Numbered from the stretch's first letter, positions 8,634 through 17,659 are shown. The stretch: DNA of 64,000 nt from Streptomyces griseicoloratus (GCF_014534645.1 NZ_JACVQF010000235.1:248001-312000); one strand, 5' to 3'. Program-made: numbers and translations. Notes: generated by a model from the sequence alone, not told the origin.

Positions 8634-8660
8634 CATTCGGTCTGTCCCCTGGAGAGCCAC

Positions 8661-9806
8661 GTGTTCCACGCCAAGACGTCCGAACCCGCCTCACGCGACC
8701 GGGCAGAAGCCGCCGCCGGCGCCGTACGCGGCGGGGCCTTCGTCCGGAGGGTCGCGCTGGGTGCGCTGGCCGTGCTGACGCTCGCGACCGCCGCTCCGGC
8801 CCCGGCGTCAGCGGTGGCAGACCCGGTGCAGTGGGCGGTGCTCGGCGACTCCTACGCGGCCGGCATCTTCGTCGGCCAGCCGAGCCCGCCGCTGGGCAGT
8901 GCGGACCGTGACGGCTGTGATCGCACGACGGGCTCGTACCCGCAACTGGTCGCCCGCGCGCTCGCCGCCGACCCGCCTGCGGGCCGGGAGGTGAAGCTGA
9001 CCGACGTCAGCTGCGGTGGCGCCACCATCGCCGAGATCGCCACGACGGGACAGACCCCCATCAGCCCGCTGCAGCCCCCCGCGGGCGGCTGGCCCAGCCT
9101 GGCTCCTCAGGCCGACCGCGCCCAGCTGAGTGCCGGCACCGAGGTGGTCACGATCAGCGTGGGCGGCAACAGCCTGCCCTTCGGCAGGATGCTCGCGTCC
9201 TGCCTGCTCGCCGGCGTCGGCCGGCCCGACCAGGCCGCACCCTGCCGGGACGCCTACGAAGCGGGCGGCTCGTCCCTCGACCCCGAGTCGATCCACGACA
9301 AGTACGACCGGATCACCCGGGAGTACACCGCCATGCTGCGCGCCGTGCAGCAGAAGGCGCCCAATGCCAAGATCATCACCGTTGGCTACCCCACGGTCGT
9401 CCCCGAGGACCCCAGCATCTGCGACCGTCAGGACACCACCGAGCTGGCCGCTCCGATCCAGGGGATCGGAACGGCCTCGGCCACCCACGGGGACATCGCC
9501 TGGCTGCACGAGGTGGGCACGCGCCTCAACGAGATCATCCAGGGCGTGACGGAAGCGTCCGGCGGCCAGTATGTCGACACCGCCACCTCCACCGTCGGTC
9601 ACGACGGGTGCCGGCCCCGGGGGGTGAAGTGGGTGGAAGGGGTCTGCGGGCAGGCGGGCTCCTACTGGCCGGACGCGCTGAGGTTCGGCCTGCTCACCGT
9701 GGAGTGCTCCAGCGGCAACCGGGTCACCCTCGTACACCCCAACGCCGGCGGCCACGCCAAGGCCGCCACCCAGGTCGAAGCCGCCATCCGCGCGGCACTG
9801 ACCTGA
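8661..9806 (+). CDS. Secreted SGNH/GDSL hydrolase
   Basis: A 381-residue exported esterase or lipase. An N-terminal signal with an arginine-rich start (FVRRVALGALAVLTLATAAPAPASA, about 27-51) is followed by the mature domain. Catalytic blocks are block I WAVLGDSYAAG with the Ser nucleophile, block III VTISVGGNS (oxyanion Asn), and block V HPNAGGH with the catalytic His. Several cysteine pairs fit an exported, disulfide-bonded streptomycete SGNH lipase such as SCO7513-like enzymes. The GTG start has GGAGAG 4 bases upstream. Divergent from the alcohol dehydrogenase; no terminator seen. Confidence 0.88.
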   Translation: MFHAKTSEPASRDRAEAAAGAVRGGAFVRRVALGALAVLTLATAAPAPASAVADPVQWAVLGDSYAAGIFVGQPSPPLGSADRDGCDRTTGSYPQLVARALAADPPAGREVKLTDVSCGGATIAEIATTGQTPISPLQPPAGGWPSLAPQADRAQLSAGTEVVTISVGGNSLPFGRMLASCLLAGVGRPDQAAPCRDAYEAGGSSLDPESIHDKYDRITREYTAMLRAVQQKAPNAKIITVGYPTVVPEDPSICDRQDTTELAAPIQGIGTASATHGDIAWLHEVGTRLNEIIQGVTEASGGQYVDTATSTVGHDGCRPRGVKWVEGVCGQAGSYWPDALRFGLLTVECSSGNRVTLVHPNAGGHAKAATQVEAAIRAALT

Positions 9807-9999
9807 CCCTCCTGCCGGCGGGTCGCGCGGCGCCGGGCGAATCCGCCGGGTGGTGGCCGGAGGCCGGTGGTGATCCAAGGCCGCACTGAAAGGCTCAAGT
9901 GCGGGAACGTCGATGTCCCGAATTCACCTTGTGCCTCTCGTATGGCCAGACCACTCTGATGTGGCTCCGGTCCATCCTTCCCCGCATGAAGGAGATCCA

Positions 10000-10458
10000 G
10001 TGCGTTTCCTTTTCCGAAGATCCGCACGACGAGCGGCGACCGCGGCTGCTTCCCTGGCCCTGTGCACAGGCGGACTGGTCGTAGGAGGTGCGGGCACTGC
10101 CGAGGCTGCCGCCATTTGCGCCGGTAACAAGATCGACACTCTGGAGTTCTACTCCGGGTACACCTATCTCTACTACAGCAGCGCGACGGGCATGAACTGC
10201 GCCTACACCGTCCCGAAGTCCGGCAGCGGCACACGCCAGTTCATGCATGTGGGCCTCTTCCGGCAGAGTGACGGCGCCGGGGTATGGGACAGTGGGCAAT
10301 ACACCCAGTACGCGGGCCCGGTCTACCTGCATGCCCCTGGCACCTGTGTGTCGTTCAACGGCCAGGTCGCGTCGTGGTCCGGCAACTCCGGTTATGGACA
10401 CTGCGGTTCCCTGGCCCTCACCACGGTCGGCTTCGCTGCCGAAGGGGCGGACACATGA
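10000..10458 (+). CDS. SapA-like secreted protein (first copy)
   Basis: A 152-residue secreted protein with a signal peptide of about 36 residues (VRFLFRRSARRAATAAASLAL...AGTAEAAA). The mature part has four cysteines and the segment YTQYAGPVYLHAPGTCVSF, which closely matches YTTYAGPVYVDGRNTCIAF in the next gene. The YAGPVY...C core is the one I associate with spore-associated protein A (SapA) of Streptomyces. The GTG at 10000 is supported by a strong AAGGAG five bases upstream. Its stop overlaps the next ATG (ATGA), so the two copies are translationally coupled. The C-terminus extends about 20 residues past the family end. Confidence 0.75.
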   Translation: MRFLFRRSARRAATAAASLALCTGGLVVGGAGTAEAAAICAGNKIDTLEFYSGYTYLYYSSATGMNCAYTVPKSGSGTRQFMHVGLFRQSDGAGVWDSGQYTQYAGPVYLHAPGTCVSFNGQVASWSGNSGYGHCGSLALTTVGFAAEGADT

Positions 10459-10877
10459 TGAGGAGCGGTTCGCGTATTGCGCAGCGCCTCGGCGTCGTCT
10501 TCGGCGCGTTGGCCTTGGCGGGAGCCGGAATGCTGGCTGTCCCCGCGTCCGCTCAGGCTGCTTCCTACAACGGCGTGTGCGGGGCTGGTTACAGCGTCGT
10601 CGAATCCGCTGCCATCGGCAATTCCGGCACCCTGTTTCTGACCTGGAACGGATCGGTCGGCAAGAACTGCGCTGTCACGGTGCGCAATGCCCCGGGCCAG
10701 GCCCTCTGGATGGAGGCGTGGATCACGCGCACCGCCACTGGAGGCGGCGATGTCGACAACGGCTACTACACCACGTACGCAGGGCCTGTGTACGTCGACG
10801 GCCGGAACACCTGCATTGCTTTCGGCGGCACCATCGCCGGCGAGTCCGTAACCCGGGGTCCTGGCCACTGCGGCTGA
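10455..10877 (+). CDS. SapA-like spore-associated secreted protein (second copy)
   Basis: A 140-residue secreted protein with a clear signal peptide (MMRSGSRIAQRLGVVFGALALAGAGMLAVPASAQA). The mature region starts ASYNGVCGAGY and contains NCAVTVRN, WITRTATGGG, YTTYAGPVYVDGRNTCIAF and a final GHCG, matching the SapA-type pattern with conserved cysteines and aromatic residues. SapA was described as a protein on the spores of Streptomyces coelicolor; no enzymatic role is known. It overlaps the upstream paralogue by 4 bases, with AAGGGGCGG upstream, consistent with co-expression as a pair. Confidence 0.8.
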   Translation: MMRSGSRIAQRLGVVFGALALAGAGMLAVPASAQAASYNGVCGAGYSVVESAAIGNSGTLFLTWNGSVGKNCAVTVRNAPGQALWMEAWITRTATGGGDVDNGYYTTYAGPVYVDGRNTCIAFGGTIAGESVTRGPGHCG

Positions 10878-10959
10878 TGACGACCGTCATGTCCCGGACG
10901 AGTCAGAGGCCGCTCGCCACCCCCCTCAATCGTGAGGTGTCGGCGGCCATGGTCATCCG

Positions 10960-11559
10960 TCACGCCCGCAACGCGTCGATCGCGGTGTCGATCGCGGACA
11001 GGGCAGCCGCCCTGTCGAGACCTGCCCTCGATACGAGCGAGAGGCCCTGGACGACGTAGAGGAGCAGCTGGGCCTGGGCCTCGGGAGCGGCGCTGTCCGT
11101 GACCTCTCCGGTGGACTGGGCGCGGCGGAGTGCGTCGGTGACGAGGTCGGTGAAGCGGCGGTAGGAGTGGGTCACGACCTGCGTGGCTTCGGCGTCGTGG
11201 GGGACGAGTTCGGCGCTGGTGTTGCCGACCATGCAGCCGTGCGGTGTGCCCACGTCGGAGATCAGTTCGTCCAGGCGTGCCGGATGGGTGAGGATCTCGC
11301 GCAGTGCCGGCAGGAGGGGGGTCGTGTCCAGCGCGGTGATCAGGTGCCGCTCGTACACGTCCCAGTAGAGCCTGACGGCGTCGAGGTAGAAGCGGCGCTT
11401 GTCGCCGAAGGTGCCGTAGAGACTGCCGCGTTCGACGGCGAGCGCGTCGACCAGGTCCTGGATCGAGGTCGCCCCGTATCCCCGGGACCAGAACAGCTCG
11501 ACTGCGCGCGCCAGTGTCTTGTCCTTGTCGAACTCGCGGGGTCGTCCTGTCCGTGCCAC
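10960..11559 (-). CDS. TetR family repressor
   Basis: A 199-residue regulator. The helix-turn-helix lies at residues 5-50 (TGRPREFDKDKTLARAVELFWSRGYGATSIQDLVDALAVERGSLYGTFGDKRRFY). The C-terminal part resembles the AcrR/YcdC-like group, with the GCMVGNTSAELV motif seen in TetR proteins that sense electrophiles or small organics. It starts at GTG 11559; a TTG at 11595 is possible but would lie inside the operator. It is divergent from two short-chain dehydrogenase genes, which are its likely targets because its probable operator covers their promoter. Confidence 0.87.
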   Translation of the reverse strand: MARTGRPREFDKDKTLARAVELFWSRGYGATSIQDLVDALAVERGSLYGTFGDKRRFYLDAVRLYWDVYERHLITALDTTPLLPALREILTHPARLDELISDVGTPHGCMVGNTSAELVPHDAEATQVVTHSYRRFTDLVTDALRRAQSTGEVTDSAAPEAQAQLLLYVVQGLSLVSRAGLDRAAALSAIDTAIDALRA

Positions 11560-11574
11560 GTGGCTGAGACTACA

Positions 11575-11600
11575 ACTTCTTGACTGGGCGTTCAAGAAGT
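11575..11600. promoter_or_regulatory. Probable TetR operator between the TetR and SDR genes
   Basis: A perfect inverted repeat ACTTCTTGA-N8-TCAAGAAGT. Its right half and spacer fall inside the SDR promoter (-35 TTGACT at 11580-11585, 17-base spacer, -10 TAGCTT at 11603-11608), so a bound repressor would block RNA polymerase. Confidence 0.7.
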
Positions 11601-11608
11601 CATAGCTT
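11580..11608 (+). promoter_or_regulatory. SDR operon promoter
   Basis: -35 TTGACT (11580-11585), 17-base spacer, -10 TAGCTT (11603-11608, TANNNT). It drives the two short-chain dehydrogenase genes and overlaps the TetR operator. Confidence 0.6.
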
Positions 11609-11682
11609 CCGTCTCGTTAGTTTTTGAACGCTTGCACAGAAGTCGCTCCGGCCGTCATGTGCCGGGCGCGGAGGGCGAAGCC

Positions 11683-12432
11683 ATGCAGTTGGCGGGGAAG
11701 ACAGCACTCATCACCGGGTCCGGCGCCGTCGGCGGACTCGGGCATGCGACGGCCAGGGTGCTGGCCGCACAGGGAGCCGACCTGGTCCTCACCGGCACCG
11801 ATCCGGAGCGCGGTGCCGAGGTCGTGGATGAGCTGCTCGCGGGCGGTGACGGGTCCACCGGGACGGTGCGTTTCGTCGCGGCCGACCTGGCCGATCCGGC
11901 GGCCGTACACCGGCTGGCCGAGGACGCGGGAGCCGTGGACGTCCTGGTCAACAACGCGGCCGTCATGGCGTTCGGCCCGACCGGCGGGGAGGACATGGTG
12001 AGCTACGACGCCGTCTTCGCGGTCAATGTGCGGGCCCCGTTCCTGCTCACCGCGCTGCTCGCGCCGAGAATGGCCGCCAACGGCGGTGGCAGCATCGTCA
12101 ACGTGAGCTCGACGGCAGCCGGCCTCGGCATGCCGGGGATGGCCGTGTACGGGGCCAGCAAGGCGGCACTCGAATCGCTGACCCGCACCTGGGCGGCGGA
12201 GTTCGCTTCCTCGAACGTGCGGGTCAACGCCGTCAGCCCCGGCCCGATGCACACCTCGAAAGTCGTCGCGGCGATGGGCCCGGACATGGGCGGTATGGGC
12301 CTGACCACCGCACTCAAGCGCACCTCCGACCCGAGCGAAGTGGCCCACGTGATCGCTTTTCTCGCCGGCGACCGCGCCAGTTATGTGACCGGGGCGATCG
12401 TGGCCGCCGACGGTGGCCGGACCGCCATCTGA
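11683..12432 (+). CDS. SDR-family oxidoreductase (first)
   Basis: A 249-residue classical short-chain dehydrogenase/reductase. The cofactor-binding loop reads TGSGAVGGLGHAT, a variant of TGxxxGxG with an insertion. It has NNAAV, a VNVSSTAAG strand with the catalytic Ser, and YGASK (Tyr and Lys). The end ADGGRTAI is the usual SDR C-terminus. Substrate unknown. The ATG at 11683 has GGAGGG upstream. It is first of two SDR genes that share the TetR-controlled promoter. The short gap to the second gene (57 bases) suggests one operon. Confidence 0.86.
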   Translation: MQLAGKTALITGSGAVGGLGHATARVLAAQGADLVLTGTDPERGAEVVDELLAGGDGSTGTVRFVAADLADPAAVHRLAEDAGAVDVLVNNAAVMAFGPTGGEDMVSYDAVFAVNVRAPFLLTALLAPRMAANGGGSIVNVSSTAAGLGMPGMAVYGASKAALESLTRTWAAEFASSNVRVNAVSPGPMHTSKVVAAMGPDMGGMGLTTALKRTSDPSEVAHVIAFLAGDRASYVTGAIVAADGGRTAI

Positions 12433-12489
12433 CGGCCGTCACCGTTGTCCCGACCACGCGCCTTGACACCAACCGGGGAAAGGAAGTTC

Positions 12490-13239
12490 ATGGGCCGCCT
12501 TGATGGAAAGCACGCACTGATCACCGGAGGGACGAGCGGCATAGGTTTCGAGACCGCCCGCGAGTTCCTCGCCGAGGGAGCGTCGGTCGCGATCACCGGA
12601 CGGTCGCGCGACAGGCTGGAAGGGGCCGCCCGGCAATTGGGGGGTCCGGTGCTGACCCTCGTCAGCGACGCCGGCGACGTACCCGGCCAGGCGGCGCTCG
12701 CCTCGCGGCTGCGGGCGGAGTGGCCGAAGCTCGACATCCTGATGAGCAACGCCGCCGACGTCACGCACCTGCCGATCGAGGAGTGGACCGAGGAGGCGTT
12801 CGACAGGCTTCTCGCGGTCAATTTGAAAGCGCCGTTCTTTCTGATCAGAAGCCTGTTGCCGCTTTTCGCACCGCAGTCATCGGTCATTCTCGTCGGTTCG
12901 GTCTCCGCCTTCGTCGGACACGAGAACGCGACGGTCTACGGCGCGGCCAAGGCGGGCCTGCTGTCCTACGCTCGCGGGCTGACCTATGAGTTGAAGGAGC
13001 GGGGCGTCCGGGTGAACGGGCTCAGCCCGGGGCCTACCGTCACCAATGTGTTCGCGTCGCTCGGGCCCGAGCAGCAAGCGGCGATCTATGAAGAGCTCCG
13101 GCGGACCGTGCCCCTCCACCGCCTGGGTACCGCCACCGAGATGGCCAAGGCAGCCGTCTATCTCGCCTCGGACGAGTCCGCCTACACCGCCGGCACCGTA
13201 CTGCGCGTCGACGGCGGCATCGGGGAGCTCGCCTACTAG
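12490..13239 (+). CDS. SDR-family oxidoreductase (second)
   Basis: A 249-residue classical SDR. Motifs are TGGTSGIG (about 12-19), a SNAAD segment in place of NNAG, the catalytic Ser in LVGSVSAF, YGAAK, and a C-terminal VDGGIGELAY. The core order and length match NAD(P)-dependent ketoreductases. The ATG has AAAGGAAG upstream. It follows the first SDR gene and ends 21 bases before the convergent FGE gene. The two SDRs have only family-level similarity and probably reduce or oxidise related carbonyl substrates under the TetR regulator (inference). Confidence 0.87.
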   Translation: MGRLDGKHALITGGTSGIGFETAREFLAEGASVAITGRSRDRLEGAARQLGGPVLTLVSDAGDVPGQAALASRLRAEWPKLDILMSNAADVTHLPIEEWTEEAFDRLLAVNLKAPFFLIRSLLPLFAPQSSVILVGSVSAFVGHENATVYGAAKAGLLSYARGLTYELKERGVRVNGLSPGPTVTNVFASLGPEQQAAIYEELRRTVPLHRLGTATEMAKAAVYLASDESAYTAGTVLRVDGGIGELAY

Positions 13240-13260
13240 GACGTGCCCGGACCGGGACGG

Positions 13261-14238
13261 TCACTCGGCCGGGCCGTCATTGGCGCAGCGGAAACCGAGG
13301 TTCCCGGAGGAGGACTCCGGGGTGTTGGAGGAGCGGGCGGCGACCCGGTAGCGGTTGCAGTAGGAGTCGTGGCACAGGTAGGAGCCGCCGCGCACGACCC
13401 GCGTGGTCCCGGTCTCCGGGCCGCGCGGGTCCTCCCGGGGCGACCGGGTGTAGTAGGTGGGCGAGAACCAGTCGGAGCACCACTCCCACACGTTCCCGGC
13501 GGTGTTCCACAGGCCGAAGCCGTTGGGGCGGTAGGACCTCACGGGTGCGGTGGTCAGGTGACCGTCCTCGGCGGTGTTGGTGTGCGGGAAGTGGCCCTGC
13601 CAGATGTTGCAGCGCCACCGTCCGCCGGGGGTGAGGTCGTCACCCCACGCATAGCGCCGGCCGCTGAGGCCGCCGCGTGCGGCGTACTCCCACTCGGCCT
13701 CGGTGGGCAGGCGTTTGCCCGCCCAACGGGCGTAGGCGGTCGCGTCGTTCCAGGAGACGTGGACGACGGGGTGGTTCTGCCGGCCGGTGATGTCGGAGTG
13801 GGCCCCTTCGGGGCGTCGCCAGTGGGCGCCTTTGACGTTGATCCACCAGGGAGCTCCGGCCGCCTGGCCGAGGATGTCGGCCGCGGGGGCGGCGACCACC
13901 AGGTGGAACACCGCCGAGGAGCCGTAGCGTTCGGCGTCGGTGACGTGACCGGTGGCCTTGACGAAGGCGGCGAACCGGGCGTTGGTGACGGCGGTCTCGT
14001 CGATGTGGAACGGTTCGAGGCGCACCGTGTGAACGGGTGTCTCACCGTCGGCGGGGTACCCCTCGTCGAAGGCGTCCCCCATGGCGAACTCCCCGCCCGG
14101 CAGGCGTACCTGTCCGCGCGTCGAGCGCTCGGTGGCGGTGTGGACCGGTGCCGGCGGCGCCGCCGTGAGGGGCACGGCGACGGCCTCCGGCGAGCCGGCG
14201 ACACCAGGGGTGCAGCAGGGGTGGTGATCGCTGGTCAT
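13261..14238 (-). CDS. Formylglycine-generating enzyme
   Basis: A 325-residue FGE-sulfatase domain protein that oxidises the cysteine of a sulfatase C-x-P-x-R motif to formylglycine. The two active-site cysteines of the true FGE are present: C289 and C294 in RGGSYLCHDSYCNRYR, with the same five-residue spacing as in the structurally known S. coelicolor FGE (C272/C277). Other landmarks are LPTEAEWEYAARGGL (about 177-190), NVWEWCSDWF (about 249-258) and a final LGFRC. Related non-catalytic family members lack this cysteine pair. It is encoded 63 bases after the sulfatase stop in the same transcript, so it very likely activates that sulfatase. A GAGGAC Shine-Dalgarno precedes the ATG. Confidence 0.92.
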   Translation of the reverse strand: MTSDHHPCCTPGVAGSPEAVAVPLTAAPPAPVHTATERSTRGQVRLPGGEFAMGDAFDEGYPADGETPVHTVRLEPFHIDETAVTNARFAAFVKATGHVTDAERYGSSAVFHLVVAAPAADILGQAAGAPWWINVKGAHWRRPEGAHSDITGRQNHPVVHVSWNDATAYARWAGKRLPTEAEWEYAARGGLSGRRYAWGDDLTPGGRWRCNIWQGHFPHTNTAEDGHLTTAPVRSYRPNGFGLWNTAGNVWEWCSDWFSPTYYTRSPREDPRGPETGTTRVVRGGSYLCHDSYCNRYRVAARSSNTPESSSGNLGFRCANDGPAE

Positions 14239-14301
14239 GATGGATGTCCTCGGGGGTGTGCCGGCGCCGCGTCGACCGACCGGCCGCGTGCGAGCGCTGT
14301 C

Positions 14302-15828
14302 CTAGGTTCGGTAGGTCGACTCGTCGAGTCCGCTCAGGGTCGGGTCGTGTCCTACGTGGCCGACGTCGTACATCGACGTCATCCAGTGGTAGAAGTTGTC
14401 GCCCCGCTCCCGCAGCACGTCGTACAGACGGCGCGTCATCCGTGCTCTGACGTCCGCCTGTTCGGGGTGGTCGTGGATGTTCTGCAGCTCGTCCGGGTCG
14501 GTGAGCAGGTCGTAGAGCTCGTTGACGGAATCGGGGTTGACGACCAGTTTGTACCGGTCGTCGCGCAGCATGCGCTGCGGGTAGGGGAAGTGATGGCCGT
14601 GGAACTCGCAGACGACGTCCTCGTCCCAGTCCACCGCCTCGCCGCGTACGAGGGGGAGCAGACTGCGTGAGTCGACCGCGGGTTTCGGGTCGATGCCGGC
14701 CAGTTCGAGAATGGTCGCGGTGCAGTCGAGCAGGCTGACGAATTCGGGGCGCACCACGCCGGGCGGCGCGCCCGGGACGCGGAGCAGGCCGGGGGTGCGG
14801 TAGATGTCCTCGTACATCGCCGGGCCCTTGTCGTGCAGCCGGTGGGAGCCGGTGAACTCGCCGTGGTCGCAGGTGAAGAACACCGCGGTGTCGTCCACCA
14901 GTCCGAGCTGCTCCATGGCCTTCATGACACGGCCGATCTCCATGTCGATCAGCGCCACGTAGCCCCAGTAGACCGCGATGAGCTTGCGGGTGACCTCGAT
15001 CGGCATGGTGTCGAACGTCCAGTGCGCGCTGTAGTTGCGCTGCACCGGGGGTTTGCCGTGGAAGGTCTCCGCGATGGATCGCGGCAGCTCCACGTCTTTG
15101 GGGTCGACGAGGTCGAAGTACTCGTCGGGGAGGATGTAGGGCAGGTGGGGGCCGAAGAAGTGCAGCGCGAGGAAGAACGGCTTCCCGTGCCGGCGGGAGT
15201 CCTCGGCGTACTGCTCCAGCTGTTCGATGGCGCGGGTGGCCAGGTAGTGCTCGAAGGTCGCCTCGACCGGTTGATGCAGTCTCGCGGCAAGCAGGTTGCC
15301 GGGGCCGCCGTTGGGCAGGGTGCCGCGGATGCGGTCGCTGATCTCGTACGGCGGCAGACCGCGTTCGGCGAGGTAGGCGAGGTAGTCCGGGTGGTCCACC
15401 GGGTTGTGCCAGCCGGGCAGGTCCGGGCCGTCGAAGCCGTAGTCGGCCGCGTTCCGGCGGTTGCCGACGTGCCACTTGCCGATGAGCCCGCAGTTGTAGC
15501 CGTGCTCCCGCAGGGCCTGGGAGAAGGTGAACTGGTCCTCCGCCAGGTCTTCGAGGTAGCCGACGTTGCGCTCGTGGTTGGCGAGCAGCTTGTGCCGGAA
15601 GGGTGCCTGACCGGTCAGCAGGCTGGCCCGGGCGGGGGTGCAGATCGCGGTGGGCGTGTACCAGCGGTCGAAACGGGTGCCGGTGGCGGCGAGCTCGTCG
15701 AGGACCGGGGTCCGCGCCAGGCGGTTGCCGTAGGCGCCGAGCGTGTCCGCACGGTGCTGGTCGGTCATGAGGAAGAGGATGTTCTTCCTGGACGTACGGG
15801 ACTGGCCCGGCGTGCTGGACGGGGTCAC
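14302..15828 (-). CDS. Cytosolic type I sulfatase (formylglycine-dependent)
   Basis: A 508-residue sulfatase of the arylsulfatase superfamily. The modification motif C63-T-P-A-R67 sits in AICTPARASLLTGQ, so the cysteine is converted to formylglycine. Metal-binding residues are in LFLMTDQHRADTLG (D23, Q24) and in the later TCDHGEF; GLIGKWHVGN provides the conserved Lys/His. There is no signal peptide, so it acts inside the cell on an imported sulfate ester, consistent with the ABC importer upstream. Its GTG overlaps the binding-protein stop (GTGA), with GGAGCAGG as ribosome binding site. Choline-sulfatase, N-sulfoglucosamine or alkyl/aryl sulfate substrates are all possible. Confidence 0.9.
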   Translation of the reverse strand: MTPSSTPGQSRTSRKNILFLMTDQHRADTLGAYGNRLARTPVLDELAATGTRFDRWYTPTAICTPARASLLTGQAPFRHKLLANHERNVGYLEDLAEDQFTFSQALREHGYNCGLIGKWHVGNRRNAADYGFDGPDLPGWHNPVDHPDYLAYLAERGLPPYEISDRIRGTLPNGGPGNLLAARLHQPVEATFEHYLATRAIEQLEQYAEDSRRHGKPFFLALHFFGPHLPYILPDEYFDLVDPKDVELPRSIAETFHGKPPVQRNYSAHWTFDTMPIEVTRKLIAVYWGYVALIDMEIGRVMKAMEQLGLVDDTAVFFTCDHGEFTGSHRLHDKGPAMYEDIYRTPGLLRVPGAPPGVVRPEFVSLLDCTATILELAGIDPKPAVDSRSLLPLVRGEAVDWDEDVVCEFHGHHFPYPQRMLRDDRYKLVVNPDSVNELYDLLTDPDELQNIHDHPEQADVRARMTRRLYDVLRERGDNFYHWMTSMYDVGHVGHDPTLSGLDESTYRT

Positions 15829-16826
15829 TTGCCTGCTCCGATGAAGAGGTCGCCGGTGTAGTAGGTGTTCGGGTCGACGGGCTTCTTCAGCTTTCCCGTG
15901 TCGACGAAGTAGTCGTTCATGCCCTTCAGCCAGGTCGCGATGGTCCCGTCCCGGGTCAGCGTGTCGAGCTCTTCGACGCTGAGCAGCTTGTTGTTGGAGG
16001 CGTCGGCTTCGACCTGGTCGACGGGGATGCCGAGTTTGCCGGCGGTGAGCCGGACGGCCTCGTCGGTGTGCGCGGACCGGAACGCGATGGCGTCGCGCAG
16101 GACGGCGAGGACCTTCTTGACCTTCTCCGGCTGGTCCTCCACCAGCTTGTTGCCGGCGACGAACGCGGTGGGGAAGGCGACGTCGTCCTCGAAGTCGCTG
16201 TTCCTGGCCAGCTCTTCCAGGCCGGGAACCTGCTTCTTGATCGTGGCCGCCGCGGGGTACCAGAAGCCCGCCCCGTCGACCTGCTTGGAGGAGACGGCGG
16301 AGACGATGGTGGAGGGGTCCATGGGGACGACGTCGAGGTCCTTCTTGGTCATCCCCGCCTGCTTCAGCGCGAGCGAGAGGATCATGTCGCCGGAGGTGCC
16401 TTCGGGGACGGCCACGGTCTTCCCCTTCAGCTTCTCCATCGAGTCGATGCCTGGCTGGGCGATGACCCGGTCGGAGTTGCCGAGCGTGTTGATGGCGACG
16501 ACCTTGGCCTGGCCGGAGGCGGGCAGCCACATCGCGCCCGGCCCTATGTAGCCGAAGTCGAGATTGTCCGTGCCGAGGGCCTGGATCTGCAGCGGCCCGT
16601 TGGTGAAGACCTTGCTCTCCGCCGTCAGCCCGTGCTTCTTCCACAGGCCCTTGGCGTCGGCGATGGCGATCAGGCTCGCACCGTTGAAGTCGTTGATGTA
16701 GCCGAAGCGCACCTTGTCGCCCGACGCGCCGGAGGACGTTCCGCCGCCGCATGCGGTCAGCAGCGCCATGGCGCACAGGCCGGCGAGGCCGGCGGAGAGG
16801 TGTCTGCGGGTGATGGTGGGTGGCAT
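15825..16826 (-). CDS. ABC importer substrate-binding lipoprotein (SsuA/TauA-like)
   Basis: A 333-residue lipoprotein of the NMT1/SsuA-like family. A Sec signal ends in the lipobox LLTAC with lipidated Cys26. The mature domain starts with the pattern VRFGYINDFNGASLIAIADAKGLWKKHGL typical of nitrate, sulfonate and taurine binding proteins. Later segments GYIGPGAMW, VAVPEGTSGDMILSLALKQAG and LFIGAGK fit the same family. The substrate cannot be read from sequence. The chosen ATG (16826) has GGAAGGGA nine bases upstream; an alternative ATG at 16850 overlaps the ATPase stop. It precedes and overlaps the sulfatase, pointing to a sulfated substrate. Confidence 0.87.
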   Translation of the reverse strand: MPPTITRRHLSAGLAGLCAMALLTACGGGTSSGASGDKVRFGYINDFNGASLIAIADAKGLWKKHGLTAESKVFTNGPLQIQALGTDNLDFGYIGPGAMWLPASGQAKVVAINTLGNSDRVIAQPGIDSMEKLKGKTVAVPEGTSGDMILSLALKQAGMTKKDLDVVPMDPSTIVSAVSSKQVDGAGFWYPAAATIKKQVPGLEELARNSDFEDDVAFPTAFVAGNKLVEDQPEKVKKVLAVLRDAIAFRSAHTDEAVRLTAGKLGIPVDQVEADASNNKLLSVEELDTLTRDGTIATWLKGMNDYFVDTGKLKKPVDPNTYYTGDLFIGAGK

Positions 16827-16846
16827 GACGGGCGGTCCCTTCCGGG

Positions 16847-17659
16847 TCATGTCGTCGAGGAGCTGGAGACGGAAGGGGCGGCGGTGCGGCCTTCCTGGTG
16901 GTAGACGGAGTGCCACACACGGTTGCGCAGTGCGGCGAACTCGGGGCTGAGACGGAATTCCTCGTTGCGCTCGATGGCGGGGTCGACCTCGATCACGTCG
17001 TAGACACGCCCGGGGCGGGCCGCCATGACGATCACACGGTTCGCCAGGAACACGGCCTCGTCGACGTCGTGCGTGATGAACAGCACCGTGCGCTTGTCCT
17101 GGCTCCAGGTCTCCAGCAGCTGTTCCTGGAGTTTGACCCGGGTCAACGCGTCGAGCGCGCCGAACGGTTCGTCCATCAGGAGGATCGAGGGATTGACGGC
17201 GTAGGCGCGGGCGATGGCACAGCGCTGGCGCATGCCTCCGGACAGGGTCTTGGGAAGCGCGTCGGCGAAGCGTTCGAGGCCCACGAGCTGGATGAAGTGC
17301 TCCGCCCGGCTGCGGCGTTCGCCCTTCGGGACACCGGTCGTCCTGAGACCGAACTCGACGTTCTGGCGCACCGTCAGCCAAGGGAAGAGCGCGTACTGCT
17401 GGAAGATCACGCCGCGCTCGGGTCCGGGTCCGGACACGGGGGCGCCGTCCACCAGGGCACGGCCCGCCGTGGGCGTCTCCAGCCCGGCGAGGATGTTCAT
17501 GAGGGTGCTCTTGCCGCAGCCCGAGGGACCGACGACGGTGACGAACTCGCGGTCCGCGATGTCGAGGGACACGTCGTCGAGAGCGGTGAACGTGTCGCGG
17601 CCCAGCGCGAACGTCTTGGTGACGCTCTGCAGGGATATCTTGGCGGGTTTGCTGGTCAT
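16847..17659 (-). CDS. ABC importer ATPase (SsuB/TauB-like)
   Basis: A 270-residue nucleotide-binding subunit. Walker [10 protein letters not shown] (44-52), Q-loop FQQYALFPW (87-95), signature LSGGMRQR (139-146), Walker B ILLMDEP (159-165) and H-loop THD (196-198) are all intact. The family is the nitrate/sulfonate/taurine importer ATPases (SsuB/TauB). The ATG at 17659 overlaps the permease stop (ATGA) with AGGAG upstream, and its own stop is coupled to the binding protein, so the transporter is made in a coordinated way. A basic/Ser-rich C-terminal tail of about 25 residues is present. Confidence 0.9.
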   Translation of the reverse strand: MTSKPAKISLQSVTKTFALGRDTFTALDDVSLDIADREFVTVVGPSGCGKSTLMNILAGLETPTAGRALVDGAPVSGPGPERGVIFQQYALFPWLTVRQNVEFGLRTTGVPKGERRSRAEHFIQLVGLERFADALPKTLSGGMRQRCAIARAYAVNPSILLMDEPFGALDALTRVKLQEQLLETWSQDKRTVLFITHDVDEAVFLANRVIVMAARPGRVYDVIEVDPAIERNEEFRLSPEFAALRNRVWHSVYHQEGRTAAPSVSSSSTT

